From: JBIKLM01 sp044375105
GTDB lineage: Bacteria; Planctomycetota; UBA1135; GCA-002686595
Direction of reading: 5' to 3'
DNA length: 34,473 nucleotides
Assembly: GCA_044375105.1 (NCBI GenBank)
Contig: JBILNK010000025.1
Span: forward strand, 1 to 34,473
Below the pieces are notes generated by a model that ran no database searches, was not told the origin of the DNA, and worked only from the letters and a program-made list of their open reading frames with translations. The position numbers and the translations under genes are program-made. Positions 16,678 through 24,663 of this stretch are shown here, piece after piece. Position 1 is the first letter of the stretch, and every line of letters starts with the position of its first letter.

Positions 16678-16989
16678 CCTCGGCTCGCTGCGTGTTCGGC
16701 TTCTTCGGCTCCACGGCTGGGGAAGTCTTTTGGGGCCGGTTCGGTGGCGCTTGGGCAGGCGTCTCACGAACCGGCCCTCTTCCCTTGGCTCGCGGATCCC
16801 GCGGTAGCGCCCGGTCCAAGCAGCCTCCCTGCAGGACGTGGCGGGCGGACGAGGCCGCAAGGCCCGTGAATCCGCGGAGCTGAGCCCCGTGCCAGTCCGC
16901 GCGGACCCTCGTGGCCCGCCCGGGCGGCGGCCGTCGGGCACGCCGGCCACGGAGTCCGGCGACACACCGGGGTGGCGCCCCTGTCCCTG
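16678..16989. other. intergenic region between convergent genes
   Basis: Apart from the hairpin at 16733-16777, nothing was recognised. I looked on the minus strand for a lost LuxR-type helix-turn-helix that could have belonged to the receiver protein ending at 16990, and found none. Confidence 0.4.
16733..16777 (+). terminator. inverted repeat, candidate terminator
   Basis: GGGCCGGTTCG (16733-16743) and CGAACCGGCCC (16767-16777) are perfect 11-base complements with a 23-base spacer. A pyrimidine run (TCTTCCCTT) follows on the plus strand. It lies 55 bases after the Spy-like gene and between convergent genes. Confidence 0.5.
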
Positions 16990-17433
16990 CTACGCCGCCC
17001 GCCAGCTCGTCTCCAAGGCTGAGCACGAGCCGCGCTCGGCCTGCTCGGAGAAGCTGGCCAGCCCTTCCGCGGTGCGCCGGATCGTTTCGGCCAGTTCGGC
17101 CCCGGACTGGTCCTTCGTCAGGTAGCCCGAGGCGTTGCAGCGCAGTGCGGCCTCGATGCAGCGGTCGTGGAAGCAAACGCTCAGGAACAAGACGTGTACT
17201 TCCGGTTCTTCGCGCTCGAGGTCCCGGGCTGATTCGAAGCACACCCGGCCGGGCATGTCGATGTCCACCGAGATCACCTGAGGCCTGCTGCTGCGCGCGG
17301 CCCCGAGGGCGGCATCCGTCGCGCACAGGCTGCCTAGCACCTGGATGTCGCCCTCCGACTCCAACAGGCCCACCAGGCTCTGCCGCAGCAGCCGGTGATC
17401 GTCGAAGAGCAGGGTACGAAGCAGCGGATTCAT
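16990..17433 (-). CDS. receiver-only response regulator (NarL-type receiver lacking the HTH)
   Basis: 147 residues. The receiver domain is complete: Asp11-Asp12-His13, phospho-acceptor Asp57 in VISVDIDMPG, Ser85 in VLFLSVC and Lys107 in GYLTKDQSGAELAETIRR. The phrase GYLTKD and the following helix place it with NarL/FixJ-type receivers. Those normally continue into a LuxR helix-turn-helix of about 65 residues. Here the protein ends with about 20 residues after the last receiver helix. It may act by protein contact, like CheY, or be a truncated regulator. The ATG at 17433 follows the preceding ORF's TAG by one base, suggesting co-transcription. Confidence 0.85.
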   Translation of the reverse strand: MNPLLRTLLFDDHRLLRQSLVGLLESEGDIQVLGSLCATDAALGAARSSRPQVISVDIDMPGRVCFESARDLEREEPEVHVLFLSVCFHDRCIEAALRCNASGYLTKDQSGAELAETIRRTAEGLASFSEQAERGSCSALETSWRAA

Positions 17434-17434
17434 C

Positions 17435-17782
17435 CTAAGAGGTCGGTCCGGTGCCCGCGGGGGACTGTGCACCCGGATCGAGAGCGTCGCTTGTGCGCGT
17501 CTCGAGCAGAGCCTCGAGGCAACTGATCGATTGGCCCAAGGGCAGCGGGAAGCTCAGCAACTCGACCCGCCGATCCTCGAGTCGCGGCCCTGCTGTATCC
17601 GGAAGCGCTGCCGGGAGCGTGGGAACCTGGGCTCCAGCGGCCCGTAGCCGGTTCGGTCTCTCGATGGCACTTGGGGTCCTCCCCGCACGATCGGCCCAGA
17701 GTCCAACAAGGACTCCGCGGGACGTCGCCGCCCGTCCCGCGCCAGCCTGCCGATCCTGGACCTCCGGCCGGCAACCGGCCAA
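17435..17782 (-). CDS. doubtful small ORF between prmA and the receiver gene
   Basis: An open frame of 115 codons with a possible TTG start 14 bases after the prmA stop. It ends in TAG one base before the receiver ATG. That tight fit, and a sensible C-terminal stretch (RVELLSFPLPLGQSISCLEA), argue for a gene. Against it are codon choices poorer in third-position G/C than the neighbours and no recognisable family. It could be the decayed end of a sensor kinase partner of the receiver protein, but no kinase motif is visible. Confidence 0.35.
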   Translation of the reverse strand: MAGCRPEVQDRQAGAGRAATSRGVLVGLWADRAGRTPSAIERPNRLRAAGAQVPTLPAALPDTAGPRLEDRRVELLSFPLPLGQSISCLEALLETRTSDALDPGAQSPAGTGPTS

Positions 17783-17796
17783 CGTGGGATCCGGAC

Positions 17797-18720
17797 TCAG
17801 GCCTGTGCCGACCGCGCTGGCCTGTGGCCCAGGAAGGTGTGCCAGCGCCCGCGCACGCGGATCTCCTCCAGGCGCAGGCCCGCGGAGGCGATGGCCTGCT
17901 CGGTCGGCAGGCGGTGCTGGCTCGGGCAGCCGGAGAAGGCGAAGCGCCCGCCCGGCACCAGCGCGCGCCGGAGGTCCTCCGCGTGGCGCTGGATCACATC
18001 CGAATAGATGTTGGCCAGGACGATCCCGTAGGCCTCGCGGACCCCGTCGAGGGCCTCGAAGCCGGCCTGTTCGAAGCGGCAGCGGTCCAGGACGCCGTTC
18101 CACTCCGCCAGCTCGCGCCCGTTGGGCGCGGCGCGCTCGTCGACGTCGAAGCCGTGCACCTCGGCGGCCCCGAGACAGGCCGCCGCCACCGCCAGCAGAC
18201 CCGAGCCCGAGCCGGCATCCAGGACGCGCTGACCCGCCAACGGGCGCTCCTGCAGGAAGGTCAGACAGGCCCGGGTGGTGGCGTGGCGGCCGGTGCCGAA
18301 GGAGCCGCTGGGCTCGAAAACGAGCCGCAGGTCATCCGGGCGCAGGCGCCCGCTCCAGGCCCGATCCGCCAGCACCAAGCGGCCCAGACGGAACGGCCGC
18401 CAGACCTTGCGCCAGGAGTTCGCCCAGTCCTCCGGAGGCAGCTCGCGAAAGAGGGGGTCGAGCGGGCCGAGATCCGGCTGGCCGACCCGTTCGACCAGGG
18501 CCGAGAGGCGGCCCTCGAGCTCCCGCCGCGCGGCGGGGGAGTCGCGCTCCAGCGGGTAGAAGGCGCGCAGCCAGTCCTGGCCGGAGGGCGCTTCCGGCCA
18601 GCCGAGGGAGGGCCGGCCGAAGGCCGCCGCGCCTCCGGTCCAGGTGGCGAGTTCCTCGGCGATCAGCTCGCACCAGGGCTCCGGCGCCAGCAGGCGCACT
18701 TCGATCCATCGCTCGGGCAT
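17797..18720 (-). CDS. prmA: ribosomal protein L11 methyltransferase
   Basis: 307 residues. A class I S-adenosylmethionine-dependent enzyme that methylates lysines of ribosomal protein L11. The N-terminal substrate domain leads to DWANSWRKVWRPFRLG, matching the DWxxxWxxxxxPxxxG linker of PrmA. The catalytic domain follows with SFGTGRHATTRACL, motif I VLDAGSGSGLLAVAAACLGA, an acidic residue in GFDVDERA, and VLANIYSDVI. The ATG at 18720 is fixed by TATCCT ending six bases upstream. Downstream genes follow closely on the same strand. Confidence 0.92.
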   Translation of the reverse strand: MPERWIEVRLLAPEPWCELIAEELATWTGGAAAFGRPSLGWPEAPSGQDWLRAFYPLERDSPAARRELEGRLSALVERVGQPDLGPLDPLFRELPPEDWANSWRKVWRPFRLGRLVLADRAWSGRLRPDDLRLVFEPSGSFGTGRHATTRACLTFLQERPLAGQRVLDAGSGSGLLAVAAACLGAAEVHGFDVDERAAPNGRELAEWNGVLDRCRFEQAGFEALDGVREAYGIVLANIYSDVIQRHAEDLRRALVPGGRFAFSGCPSQHRLPTEQAIASAGLRLEEIRVRGRWHTFLGHRPARSAQA

Positions 18721-18726
18721 CGGGGC

Positions 18727-18732
18727 AGGATA
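18727..18732 (-). promoter_or_regulatory. -10 element of prmA, predicts leaderless mRNA
   Basis: TATCCT (18732 to 18727) ends six bases before the prmA ATG. Transcription would begin at or within a base or two of the ATG. No -35 match at 17 bases. Confidence 0.5.
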
Positions 18733-18931
18733 GGGGGGGCGGGCCGGCCCGGGCGCGGGTCCGAATTGGCGGCGAAGCCCTAAATTCCTGTCGCAGCCGG
18801 GTTTGCGCCGGCACGATGGCCCCGCCCGGCGGCCGCTCGCCGGCCGCGGCGGTTGACTCCGGGCCCCGGGGCAGCCTGTCATTCCGCGGCTCTCCGCCCG
18901 GCGGCCCCTCCCGAATCGCCCCCTCCTATCC

Positions 18932-21691
18932 GTGGTTTCCAAAGCCAAGCAAGGTCCCGTCCTCGTGATCGTCGAGTCGCCCACCAAGGCCAAGACGATC
19001 TCCGGCTTCCTGCCCGAGGGCTACCTGGTCGAGGCCAGCGTGGGCCACGTGCGCGACCTGCCGCCCTCGGCCAAGGAGATCCCGGAGGCCTACCGCGGGC
19101 AGGCCTGGGCGCGCCTCGGCATCGACATCGAGCAGGGCTTCACCCCGCTGTACATCATCCCCGAGGCCAAGAAGAAGCAGGTCAAGAAGCTCAGGGACCT
19201 GCTGAAGGGGGCCTCGGCCGTCTATCTGGCGACCGACGAAGACCGCGAGGGCGAGTCGATCTCCTGGCACCTGCGCGAGGTGCTCGAGCCCAAGGTGCCG
19301 GTCAAGCGCATGGTGTTCCACGAGATCACCCGCGAGGCCATCCGCAAGGCCCTCGAGGAGCCGCGCGACCTGGACCTGGGGCTGATCCAGGCTCAAGAAA
19401 CGCGCCGCATCCTGGATCGCCTCTACGGCTACGAGCTCTCGCCGATCCTGTGGCGCAAGATCGGGCCCGGGCTCTCCGCGGGCCGGGTCCAGTCGGTGGC
19501 GGTGCGCTTGATCGTGCTGCGCGAGCGCGAGCGCCAGCGCTTCGTGCGCGCCGGCTATTGGGACCTCCTGGGCCGCTTCGAGCCCTCTGGCCGGACGGCC
19601 TTCGAGGCCGAGCTGACCTCCCTGGGCGGCAAGCGCCTGGCCACCGGCCGCGACTTCGACCCCTCGACCGGCAAGCCGACCAGCGCTTCCGTGCTGTGGC
19701 TCGACGAAGCCGCGGCGCGCCAGCTGCAGGAGCGTCTGCAGCGCTCGAGCTTCCGCGTCACCAAGCTGGAGACCAAGCCCTACACCGAGCGGCCCCAGCC
19801 GCCGTTCACGACCAGCACCCTGCAGCAGGAAGCCAACCGCAAGCTCAAACTCAGCTCGCGGGCGGCGATGCAGGCTGCCCAGCGCCTCTACGAGAACGGC
19901 TTCATCACCTACATGCGCACCGATTCGACCTCGCTGTCCAGCGAGGCGATCGCCAGCGCCCGTCAGCGCATCGCCGAGCTCTACGGGGCCGATTACCTGC
20001 CCCATGCGCCGCGCGCCTACAAGACCAAGGTCAAAAACGCCCAGGAGGCCCACGAAGCGATCCGCCCGTCGAGCGAATTCCGGCGGCCCGAGGACGTGCG
20101 CAACCAGCTCGGCCTGGATGAGTTCCGGCTCTATGAACTGATCTGGAAGCGCACCATGGCCTGCCAGATGGAGGACGCGCGCGGCTCGCGCCTGTCCCTG
20201 GAGGCCGGCGACGGCGAAGCCGTATTCCAGGCCAGCGGCAAGACGATCGAATTCCCCGGTTTCCTGCGCGCCTACGTGGAGGGCGCCGACGACCCCGATG
20301 CGGAGCTGGCCGACAAGGAGATCGTGCTGCCCCGCGTGCAGGTCGGCGAGCCGCTGCGCCTCGAGCGCCTGGATGCCAAGGGCCACACGACCCAGCCGCC
20401 GCCGCGCTTCACGGAGGCCTCGCTGGTCAAGGAGCTCGAAACCAACGGCGTGGGGCGTCCCAGCACCTACGCCATGATCATCGAGACGATCCTGCAGCGG
20501 CAGTACGTCACCAAGGAGAAGGGCGCGCTGGTGCCCTCCTTCATGGCCTTTGCGGTGGTCGGTCTGCTCGAGCGCTACTTCGCGCACCTGGTCGACGTGG
20601 CCTTCACCGCCCGGATGGAGGACGATCTCGACCGCATCTCCCTCGGTCAGCGTGAAGCGCTGCCCTACCTGCAGCACTTCTACTTCGGCGCAGGACGCGA
20701 CCTGGCGGGGTCCAGCGAGCAGGGGCTCAAGGATCTGCTCGGGGCCGAGATCGATGCCCGCGATATCTGCACGCTGCCGCTCGGCAAGGACGCCGCCGGC
20801 CAGGCGATCAACGTGAGGATCGGTCGCTACGGACCGTTCCTCGAGCGCGGCGAAGAGCGCGCTTCGATCCCCGAAGGGCTGGCGCCCGACGAGCTGACCG
20901 TCGAGCGGGCCGTGCAGCTGCTCGAGCGCGGCGCCGGCCCCACCGAGCTCGGCCAGGACCCGGCCAGCGGCCGCAAGGTGTACGTCAAGGCCGGGCGTTT
21001 CGGGCCCTATGTGCAGCTCGGCGAAAACGGCGAAGAGCCCAAGATGAAGTCGCTCTTGCCCGGCATGCTGCCCGAGGAGGTGACCCTCGAGCAGGCCCTG
21101 CGGCTGTTGACCCTGCCGCGCCTGGTCGGCGCCGATCCCGAGGGCGAGCCGATCTACGCCGACTTCGGTCGCTACGGGCCCTACATCAAACGCGGCAGCG
21201 ACACGCGCAGCTTGGAGAGCCCCGAGCAGATCTTCGAGATCGACGTTCCGGCGGCCCTCGAGGTGCTGGCCAAGGAGAAGCGCGGCGGTTTCTCGCGCTC
21301 GGCGCCCAAGGTCTTGCGCGAGCTGGGCCCGAGCCCCAAGGGGCAGGCCGTGAAATTGCTGGCGGGCCGCTATGGTCCCTACGTGACCGATGGCGAGACC
21401 AACGCCTCCTTGCCCAAGGGCCTGCCCGCCGAGCAATGCAGTCTGGAGCAGGCGCTCGAGGTGCTGGCGGCTCGCGCCGCGTCGGGCGGCGGCCGCAAGA
21501 AGATCGCCAAGCGGGGCTCCAAGAAGGCGGCCAGCAAGCCCGCCGCGGGGCCCAAGGCCGCCTCCGCGAAGAAGGCCGCCAAGGCAGGCGCCGCGGAGAA
21601 GCCCGCCCAGGCCGAAAAGGTTGCCAAGGCCAGCAAGGTCTCGAAGCGCAGCTCCAAGAAGGCCGGCCCCTCGGCCGCTGAAGCTCCCTGA
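18932..21691 (+). CDS. topA: DNA topoisomerase I (type IA)
   Basis: 919 residues. It relaxes negative supercoils through a 5'-phosphotyrosine. Visible features: TOPRIM domain with LVIVESPTKAKTI and ATDEDREGES (acidic Asp102, Asp104), GRVQSVAVRLIV, catalytic Tyr327 in FITYMRTDSTSLS, and AHEAIRPS. The C-terminus lacks the four-cysteine zinc ribbons of E. coli TopA. It has instead at least four repeats around GRYGPF or GRFGPYV (about 630-830), as in actinobacterial and some other TopAs. A 70-residue Lys/Ala/Ser-rich basic tail ends the protein, probably for DNA binding. The GTG at 18932 is preferred because a start at the GTG at 18965 would cut into the first beta-strand. Confidence 0.96.
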   Translation: MVSKAKQGPVLVIVESPTKAKTISGFLPEGYLVEASVGHVRDLPPSAKEIPEAYRGQAWARLGIDIEQGFTPLYIIPEAKKKQVKKLRDLLKGASAVYLATDEDREGESISWHLREVLEPKVPVKRMVFHEITREAIRKALEEPRDLDLGLIQAQETRRILDRLYGYELSPILWRKIGPGLSAGRVQSVAVRLIVLRERERQRFVRAGYWDLLGRFEPSGRTAFEAELTSLGGKRLATGRDFDPSTGKPTSASVLWLDEAAARQLQERLQRSSFRVTKLETKPYTERPQPPFTTSTLQQEANRKLKLSSRAAMQAAQRLYENGFITYMRTDSTSLSSEAIASARQRIAELYGADYLPHAPRAYKTKVKNAQEAHEAIRPSSEFRRPEDVRNQLGLDEFRLYELIWKRTMACQMEDARGSRLSLEAGDGEAVFQASGKTIEFPGFLRAYVEGADDPDAELADKEIVLPRVQVGEPLRLERLDAKGHTTQPPPRFTEASLVKELETNGVGRPSTYAMIIETILQRQYVTKEKGALVPSFMAFAVVGLLERYFAHLVDVAFTARMEDDLDRISLGQREALPYLQHFYFGAGRDLAGSSEQGLKDLLGAEIDARDICTLPLGKDAAGQAINVRIGRYGPFLERGEERASIPEGLAPDELTVERAVQLLERGAGPTELGQDPASGRKVYVKAGRFGPYVQLGENGEEPKMKSLLPGMLPEEVTLEQALRLLTLPRLVGADPEGEPIYADFGRYGPYIKRGSDTRSLESPEQIFEIDVPAALEVLAKEKRGGFSRSAPKVLRELGPSPKGQAVKLLAGRYGPYVTDGETNASLPKGLPAEQCSLEQALEVLAARAASGGGRKKIAKRGSKKAASKPAAGPKAASAKKAAKAGAAEKPAQAEKVAKASKVSKRSSKKAGPSAAEAP

Positions 21692-22269
21692 CCGGCAGGC
21701 GGACGGTCTCGGGTTCGAGTCGGGCCGCTCCCCCCGCCGGCGGTCGGTTCGCCGGGCGCCGCCGGACGACGCCCGGCTCCCCGCCGTCCCGGGGCTCCCC
21801 GACGGCGTGCGTGCGGCGCGGGACGTCACAGGGGGGACTTCGCGCCGAGGTGCGCCGCCCGGCCCCGGCCCCGGCGCCGCGGGCCGGGCGACCAGGACGG
21901 GGCTCTGGGGGGGCGCCTAGCGGCCTCGGCGGCGCGGCCTCCCAAGCGGTCCGGCGCGGGCCCAGACCGGGCGCTGCAGCCCTGCGGGTGCCGGCTCGTC
22001 CCCCGGGTAAACGCGGCGCGCTGGGCCGCCGGCAGCCAGGCTTGCCGACCCCCCGTTGCCGAAGTGGAGCGCCGCCGGTCAGGGGGCTAGACTCTTCGCC
22101 CGCCGGAATCGGAGCCGGGGGCGCGGACGCGCCGCAGGGCGCCTCGCCCCCCTCCGTTGGCAGCCCACTTCGGGCGACTTCGGCGCCCCCGCCCCCCTCC
22201 GCCGAGGGCCCCCAGCACTCCTTCCCGCAGCGTCGCCGGCTCCCCGGACCCCCGCGCCCCTCCCGCTCC
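21692..22269. other. intergenic region with the leucine dehydrogenase promoter and leader
   Basis: No gene recognised. TAGACT at 22088-22093 implies a leader of about 170 bases for the dehydrogenase. The leader is very C-rich; no known riboswitch was recognised. A T-arm-like GGTTCGAGTC near 21710 is not part of a tRNA. Confidence 0.4.
22088..22093 (+). promoter_or_regulatory. possible -10 element of the leucine dehydrogenase gene
   Basis: TAGACT in GGGGGCTAGACTCTTCGCC, 176 bases before the ATG. No convincing -35. It shares the CTA(N)3T-C-TCG context seen at other promoters here. Confidence 0.4.
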
Positions 22270-23337
22270 ATGGAAATCTCCGAAATCCCGGTACCCGGCT
22301 ACGAGAAGGTCGTGCGCGGCATCGACCGCGCCTGCGGCCTGCACGCCCTGATCGCGGTCCACGACACGACCCTGGGCCCGGCCCTGGGCGGCATGCGCAT
22401 GCTGCCCTACGCCTCCGAGGAGGAAGCGCTGTTCGACGTCAAGCGCCTGGCGCGCGGCATGACCTACAAGTCGGCCGTGGCCCAGACCGGGTTGGGCGGC
22501 GGCAAGTCGGTGATCATCGGCGACCCAAAGGCGCTCAAGTCGAAGGCCCTGTTCCATGCCATGGGGCGTTTCGTCAACAGCCTGGGCGGCCTGTACATCA
22601 CCGCCGAGGACATGAACATCGGCATCTCCGACCTGGAGGAGGTGCGCAAGGAGACCAAGTACGTCACCGGCCTGTCGCGCGAGTCGGGCTCCTCCGGCAA
22701 CCCGAGCCCCTACACCGCCCGCGGGGTCGTCCAGGGCATGCGCGCGGTGCTCGAAGAGCTGTTCGGCAGCGACAAGTTCGCCGGTCGCTCGGTCCTGATC
22801 CAGGGCGTCGGCGCCGTCGGCGGCGCGATGGCCGTGATGCTCAAGGAGCGCGGCGCCAAGGTGATGGTCTGCGACATCAACGACAAGCGCGCCCGCGACC
22901 TGGCCGACGGCTACGGCCTGCAGGTCGTGCCCGATGCCGGGCACCATCGCATCGAAGTCGACATCTACGCCCCCTGCGCGCGCGGCGCCGGCGTCAACGA
23001 CGCCACCATCGGCGAGCTCCAGTGCAAGGCCATCGCCGGCTGCGCCAACAATATCCTGCTGGAGGAGCGCCACGGCGCCGAGCTCAAGCGCCGCGGGATC
23101 CTGTACGCCCCCGACTACGTGATCAACGCGGGCGGCATCATCAACGTGTCCGTGGAATGCCGCCCCGAGGGCTACGACGAGGCCTATTCCCTGACGCGCG
23201 TCGACGCGATCTACGACAACCTCAAGGAAGTCTTCCGCATCGCCAAGGCCGAGAACATCCCGACCCACGTGGCCGCCGATCGCCTGGCCGAGACGCGCAT
23301 CGAAGAGGGCCGCCGCAAGAAGTCCGCCAAGCGCTGA
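22270..23337 (+). CDS. ldh: leucine dehydrogenase (Glu/Leu/Phe/Val dehydrogenase family)
   Basis: 355 residues, close to Bacillus leucine dehydrogenase (364). It reversibly deaminates leucine, and often valine and isoleucine, with NAD+. The N-terminal domain has LGGMRMLPYASEEEAL, ARGMTYKSAV with Lys67, and TGLGGGKSVIIGD with Lys79; these match the two active-site lysines (68 and 80) of the Bacillus enzyme. Then TAEDMNI, YVTGLSRESGSSGNPSPYTA, and the NAD-binding loop GVGAVGG (179-185) followed by CDIND. YVINAGGIINV closes the catalytic part. Phenylalanine or valine preference cannot be excluded. A strong terminator follows, so the gene appears monocistronic. It likely supports branched-chain amino acid breakdown or branched-chain fatty acid precursors. 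Confidence 0.9.
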   Translation: MEISEIPVPGYEKVVRGIDRACGLHALIAVHDTTLGPALGGMRMLPYASEEEALFDVKRLARGMTYKSAVAQTGLGGGKSVIIGDPKALKSKALFHAMGRFVNSLGGLYITAEDMNIGISDLEEVRKETKYVTGLSRESGSSGNPSPYTARGVVQGMRAVLEELFGSDKFAGRSVLIQGVGAVGGAMAVMLKERGAKVMVCDINDKRARDLADGYGLQVVPDAGHHRIEVDIYAPCARGAGVNDATIGELQCKAIAGCANNILLEERHGAELKRRGILYAPDYVINAGGIINVSVECRPEGYDEAYSLTRVDAIYDNLKEVFRIAKAENIPTHVAADRLAETRIEEGRRKKSAKR

Positions 23338-23403
23338 GGCGCGCGGCCCGCCGCGCCCCGCGTCCAGAGCGCGGGCTCGGCAGCAGCCCGTCGGTGCCCG
23401 AAC

Positions 23404-23441
23404 CGCGAGCCGCCCCACGCGGGGCGGCTCGCGGCGTTTTT
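23404..23441 (+). terminator. rho-independent terminator after leucine dehydrogenase
   Basis: A perfect 13-bp GC stem (23404-23416 with 23421-23433), a 4-base loop (ACGC) and, after GCG, a run of five T (23437-23441). The best intrinsic terminator in the window. Confidence 0.9.
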
Positions 23442-23766
23442 GGTCCCCGCCGGTCCTGGCCGAGGCCGACGACGGGGCCGGCTTCGAACGCTCGCCGCCG
23501 CGCTGAGGGCCGAGCCGCGCCGCCGCACCCCCTCACCGCCGCGGCCGCAGCCCCGGCACGGAGAGCGGCCAGCGCCGCGCCGCAGCCCGGGCACCTGCAG
23601 CCCGCGCTCCCGAAGCGGCCGAGTCCCGTTCGGCGCCGACAGGCCTTCGAGCGCCCTCGGCCCGGCGCAGCCAAGGGGCGCTGGACCTGGACCGGCCCAC
23701 GGGCAGCGAGACCCCCTCGGCCGCTGCGGTTATCCTGCCACTCCACCCGCCCGCTGCGCTCGACCC
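23442..23766. other. intergenic region before the lipoprotein gene
   Basis: No gene recognised. It contains only the TATCCT element at 23731-23736 near its end. Confidence 0.4.
23731..23736 (+). promoter_or_regulatory. -10 element of the lipoprotein gene at 23767
   Basis: TATCCT in GCGGTTATCCTGCCA, 30 bases before the ATG, giving a leader of about 24 bases. No clear -35. Confidence 0.45.
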
Positions 23767-24420
23767 ATGAAAGTCCAAGGCTCCGCTCCGCTGCTGTTCG
23801 CCCTCGCTTTGTTGGCGCCCCTGTCGGCCACGGGCTGCCGCAGCGGCGCGGCGGCGAAAACCCCGCCGGCCGAGCAGCTGGCGCCGCCCGTCGAGGAGCA
23901 AGCGCCCCGCTCCGCGACCCTCTACGCGAACGACTTCCTGCGCAGCTCGCTGAGCTTCGCCGACGGCTCCTTCGGGGCCATCCTCCAGGACGGCGAGGTG
24001 AGGAACCGCGACAGCGAGATCGAGTACGGCAACTACGAGCCGGGAGCCTTCTCGGTGGGCATTCAGGGCGGCCAGACCGGCCGCATCGTCGACCTTGGAC
24101 ACTGGCGCGAACTGTCCGAGGCCCACGGCTATCGGGAGGTGGTCGGTGGAGGCGTCGGATTCATGTCGATCCGTCGCGGTGGCACGGAGGTCTTGATCGC
24201 CGAGGCCCAGGCCAAAGCCGGGGCACAGCTCCTGCGGGGGGCCCGGGGCATGCTTTCTGCGCCCACCCGCGACCTTGACTCCGCCGCGCCCGAAGTCGGC
24301 CACGTCTACCTGGTGCACCTCGAGGACCGCAACGACCCCGCCTTCGAGCGCCTGGTCAAGCTGCTGGTCACCGAGCACCGCCCCGGCGAGAGCGTGACCT
24401 TCCTGTGGCAAGAGCTCTGA
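23767..24420 (+). CDS. lipoprotein of unknown function
   Basis: 217 residues. A lipoprotein signal is visible: KVQ, a hydrophobic core (LLFALALLAPL), then SATGC with Cys24 as the likely anchor. A Pro/Ala/Glu linker (about 28-47) leads to a globular domain of about 170 residues. It has strand-like segments (SFADGSFGAILQDGE, VGHVYLVHLEDR) and ends in SVTFLWQEL. The domain may be a small beta-rich fold but no family was recognised. The gene is bounded upstream by the leucine dehydrogenase terminator and downstream by hairpins, so it is monocistronic. Confidence 0.8.
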   Translation: MKVQGSAPLLFALALLAPLSATGCRSGAAAKTPPAEQLAPPVEEQAPRSATLYANDFLRSSLSFADGSFGAILQDGEVRNRDSEIEYGNYEPGAFSVGIQGGQTGRIVDLGHWRELSEAHGYREVVGGGVGFMSIRRGGTEVLIAEAQAKAGAQLLRGARGMLSAPTRDLDSAAPEVGHVYLVHLEDRNDPAFERLVKLLVTEHRPGESVTFLWQEL

Positions 24421-24430
24421 CAGCCTGAGA

Positions 24431-24456
24431 GAAAATCGACTCGGGCTGCGCCCGAG
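24431..24456 (-). terminator. hairpin with T-rich flank, minus strand
   Basis: CTCGGGC (24440-24446) and GCCCGAG (24450-24456) pair around three bases. On the minus strand the stem is followed by CGATTTTCTC. It lies between the convergent lipoprotein and kinase genes, 20 bases after the former's stop. Confidence 0.55.
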
Positions 24457-24505
24457 CAGTCAGACCAGGCCGTCAGATGCCCTTTGGGCCGCCATCCGGC
24501 GGCCG

Positions 24506-24551
24506 CAGAGGCTGGGATCGTCGCTGCGCGCCGATTTCTTCCCAGCCTCTG
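24506..24551. repeat. perfect 12-base inverted repeat
   Basis: CAGAGGCTGGGA (24506-24517) and TCCCAGCCTCTG (24540-24551) are exact complements around 22 bases. It lies between two other hairpins in the kinase 3' region. It could be part of a compound terminator or a protein-binding palindrome. Confidence 0.6.
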
Positions 24552-24613
24552 AGCGCGGGGGCTGGACCCGCCCGGGCCGAGCGCGAGCCCTGGAGCCGCG
24601 CACCAGAGAAGCA

Positions 24614-24638
24614 GCGACCCGCGCGGGACGCGGGTCGC
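24614..24638 (-). terminator. hairpin directly after the kinase gene
   Basis: GCGACCCGCG (24614-24623) and CGCGGGTCGC (24629-24638) form a 10-bp stem with a 5-base loop, 25 bases after the kinase stop. On the minus strand it is followed by the weakly T-rich TGCTTCTCT. Confidence 0.5.
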
Positions 24639-24663
24639 ACGGGCGGCGGCTGCCTGCGCGGGC

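Noticed and set aside
16860..16990. Search for a lost LuxR helix-turn-helix downstream of the receiver gene
   Set aside because: None of the three minus-strand frames reads like LTPREREVLxLLAxG.
18965..21691. Alternative topA start at an internal GTG
   Set aside because: It would remove the first residues of the TOPRIM beta-strand (LVIVESP), which is conserved in the family.
21700..21725. T-arm-like GGTTCGAGTC suggesting a tRNA
   Set aside because: The five bases on each side of the loop do not pair and no anticodon or D-arm precedes it.
18926..21829. 967-codon open frame antisense to topA
   Set aside because: It mirrors topA codons in a GC-rich genome; composition is Leu/Gly/Ala/Arg-rich with no motif, while topA has every family motif.
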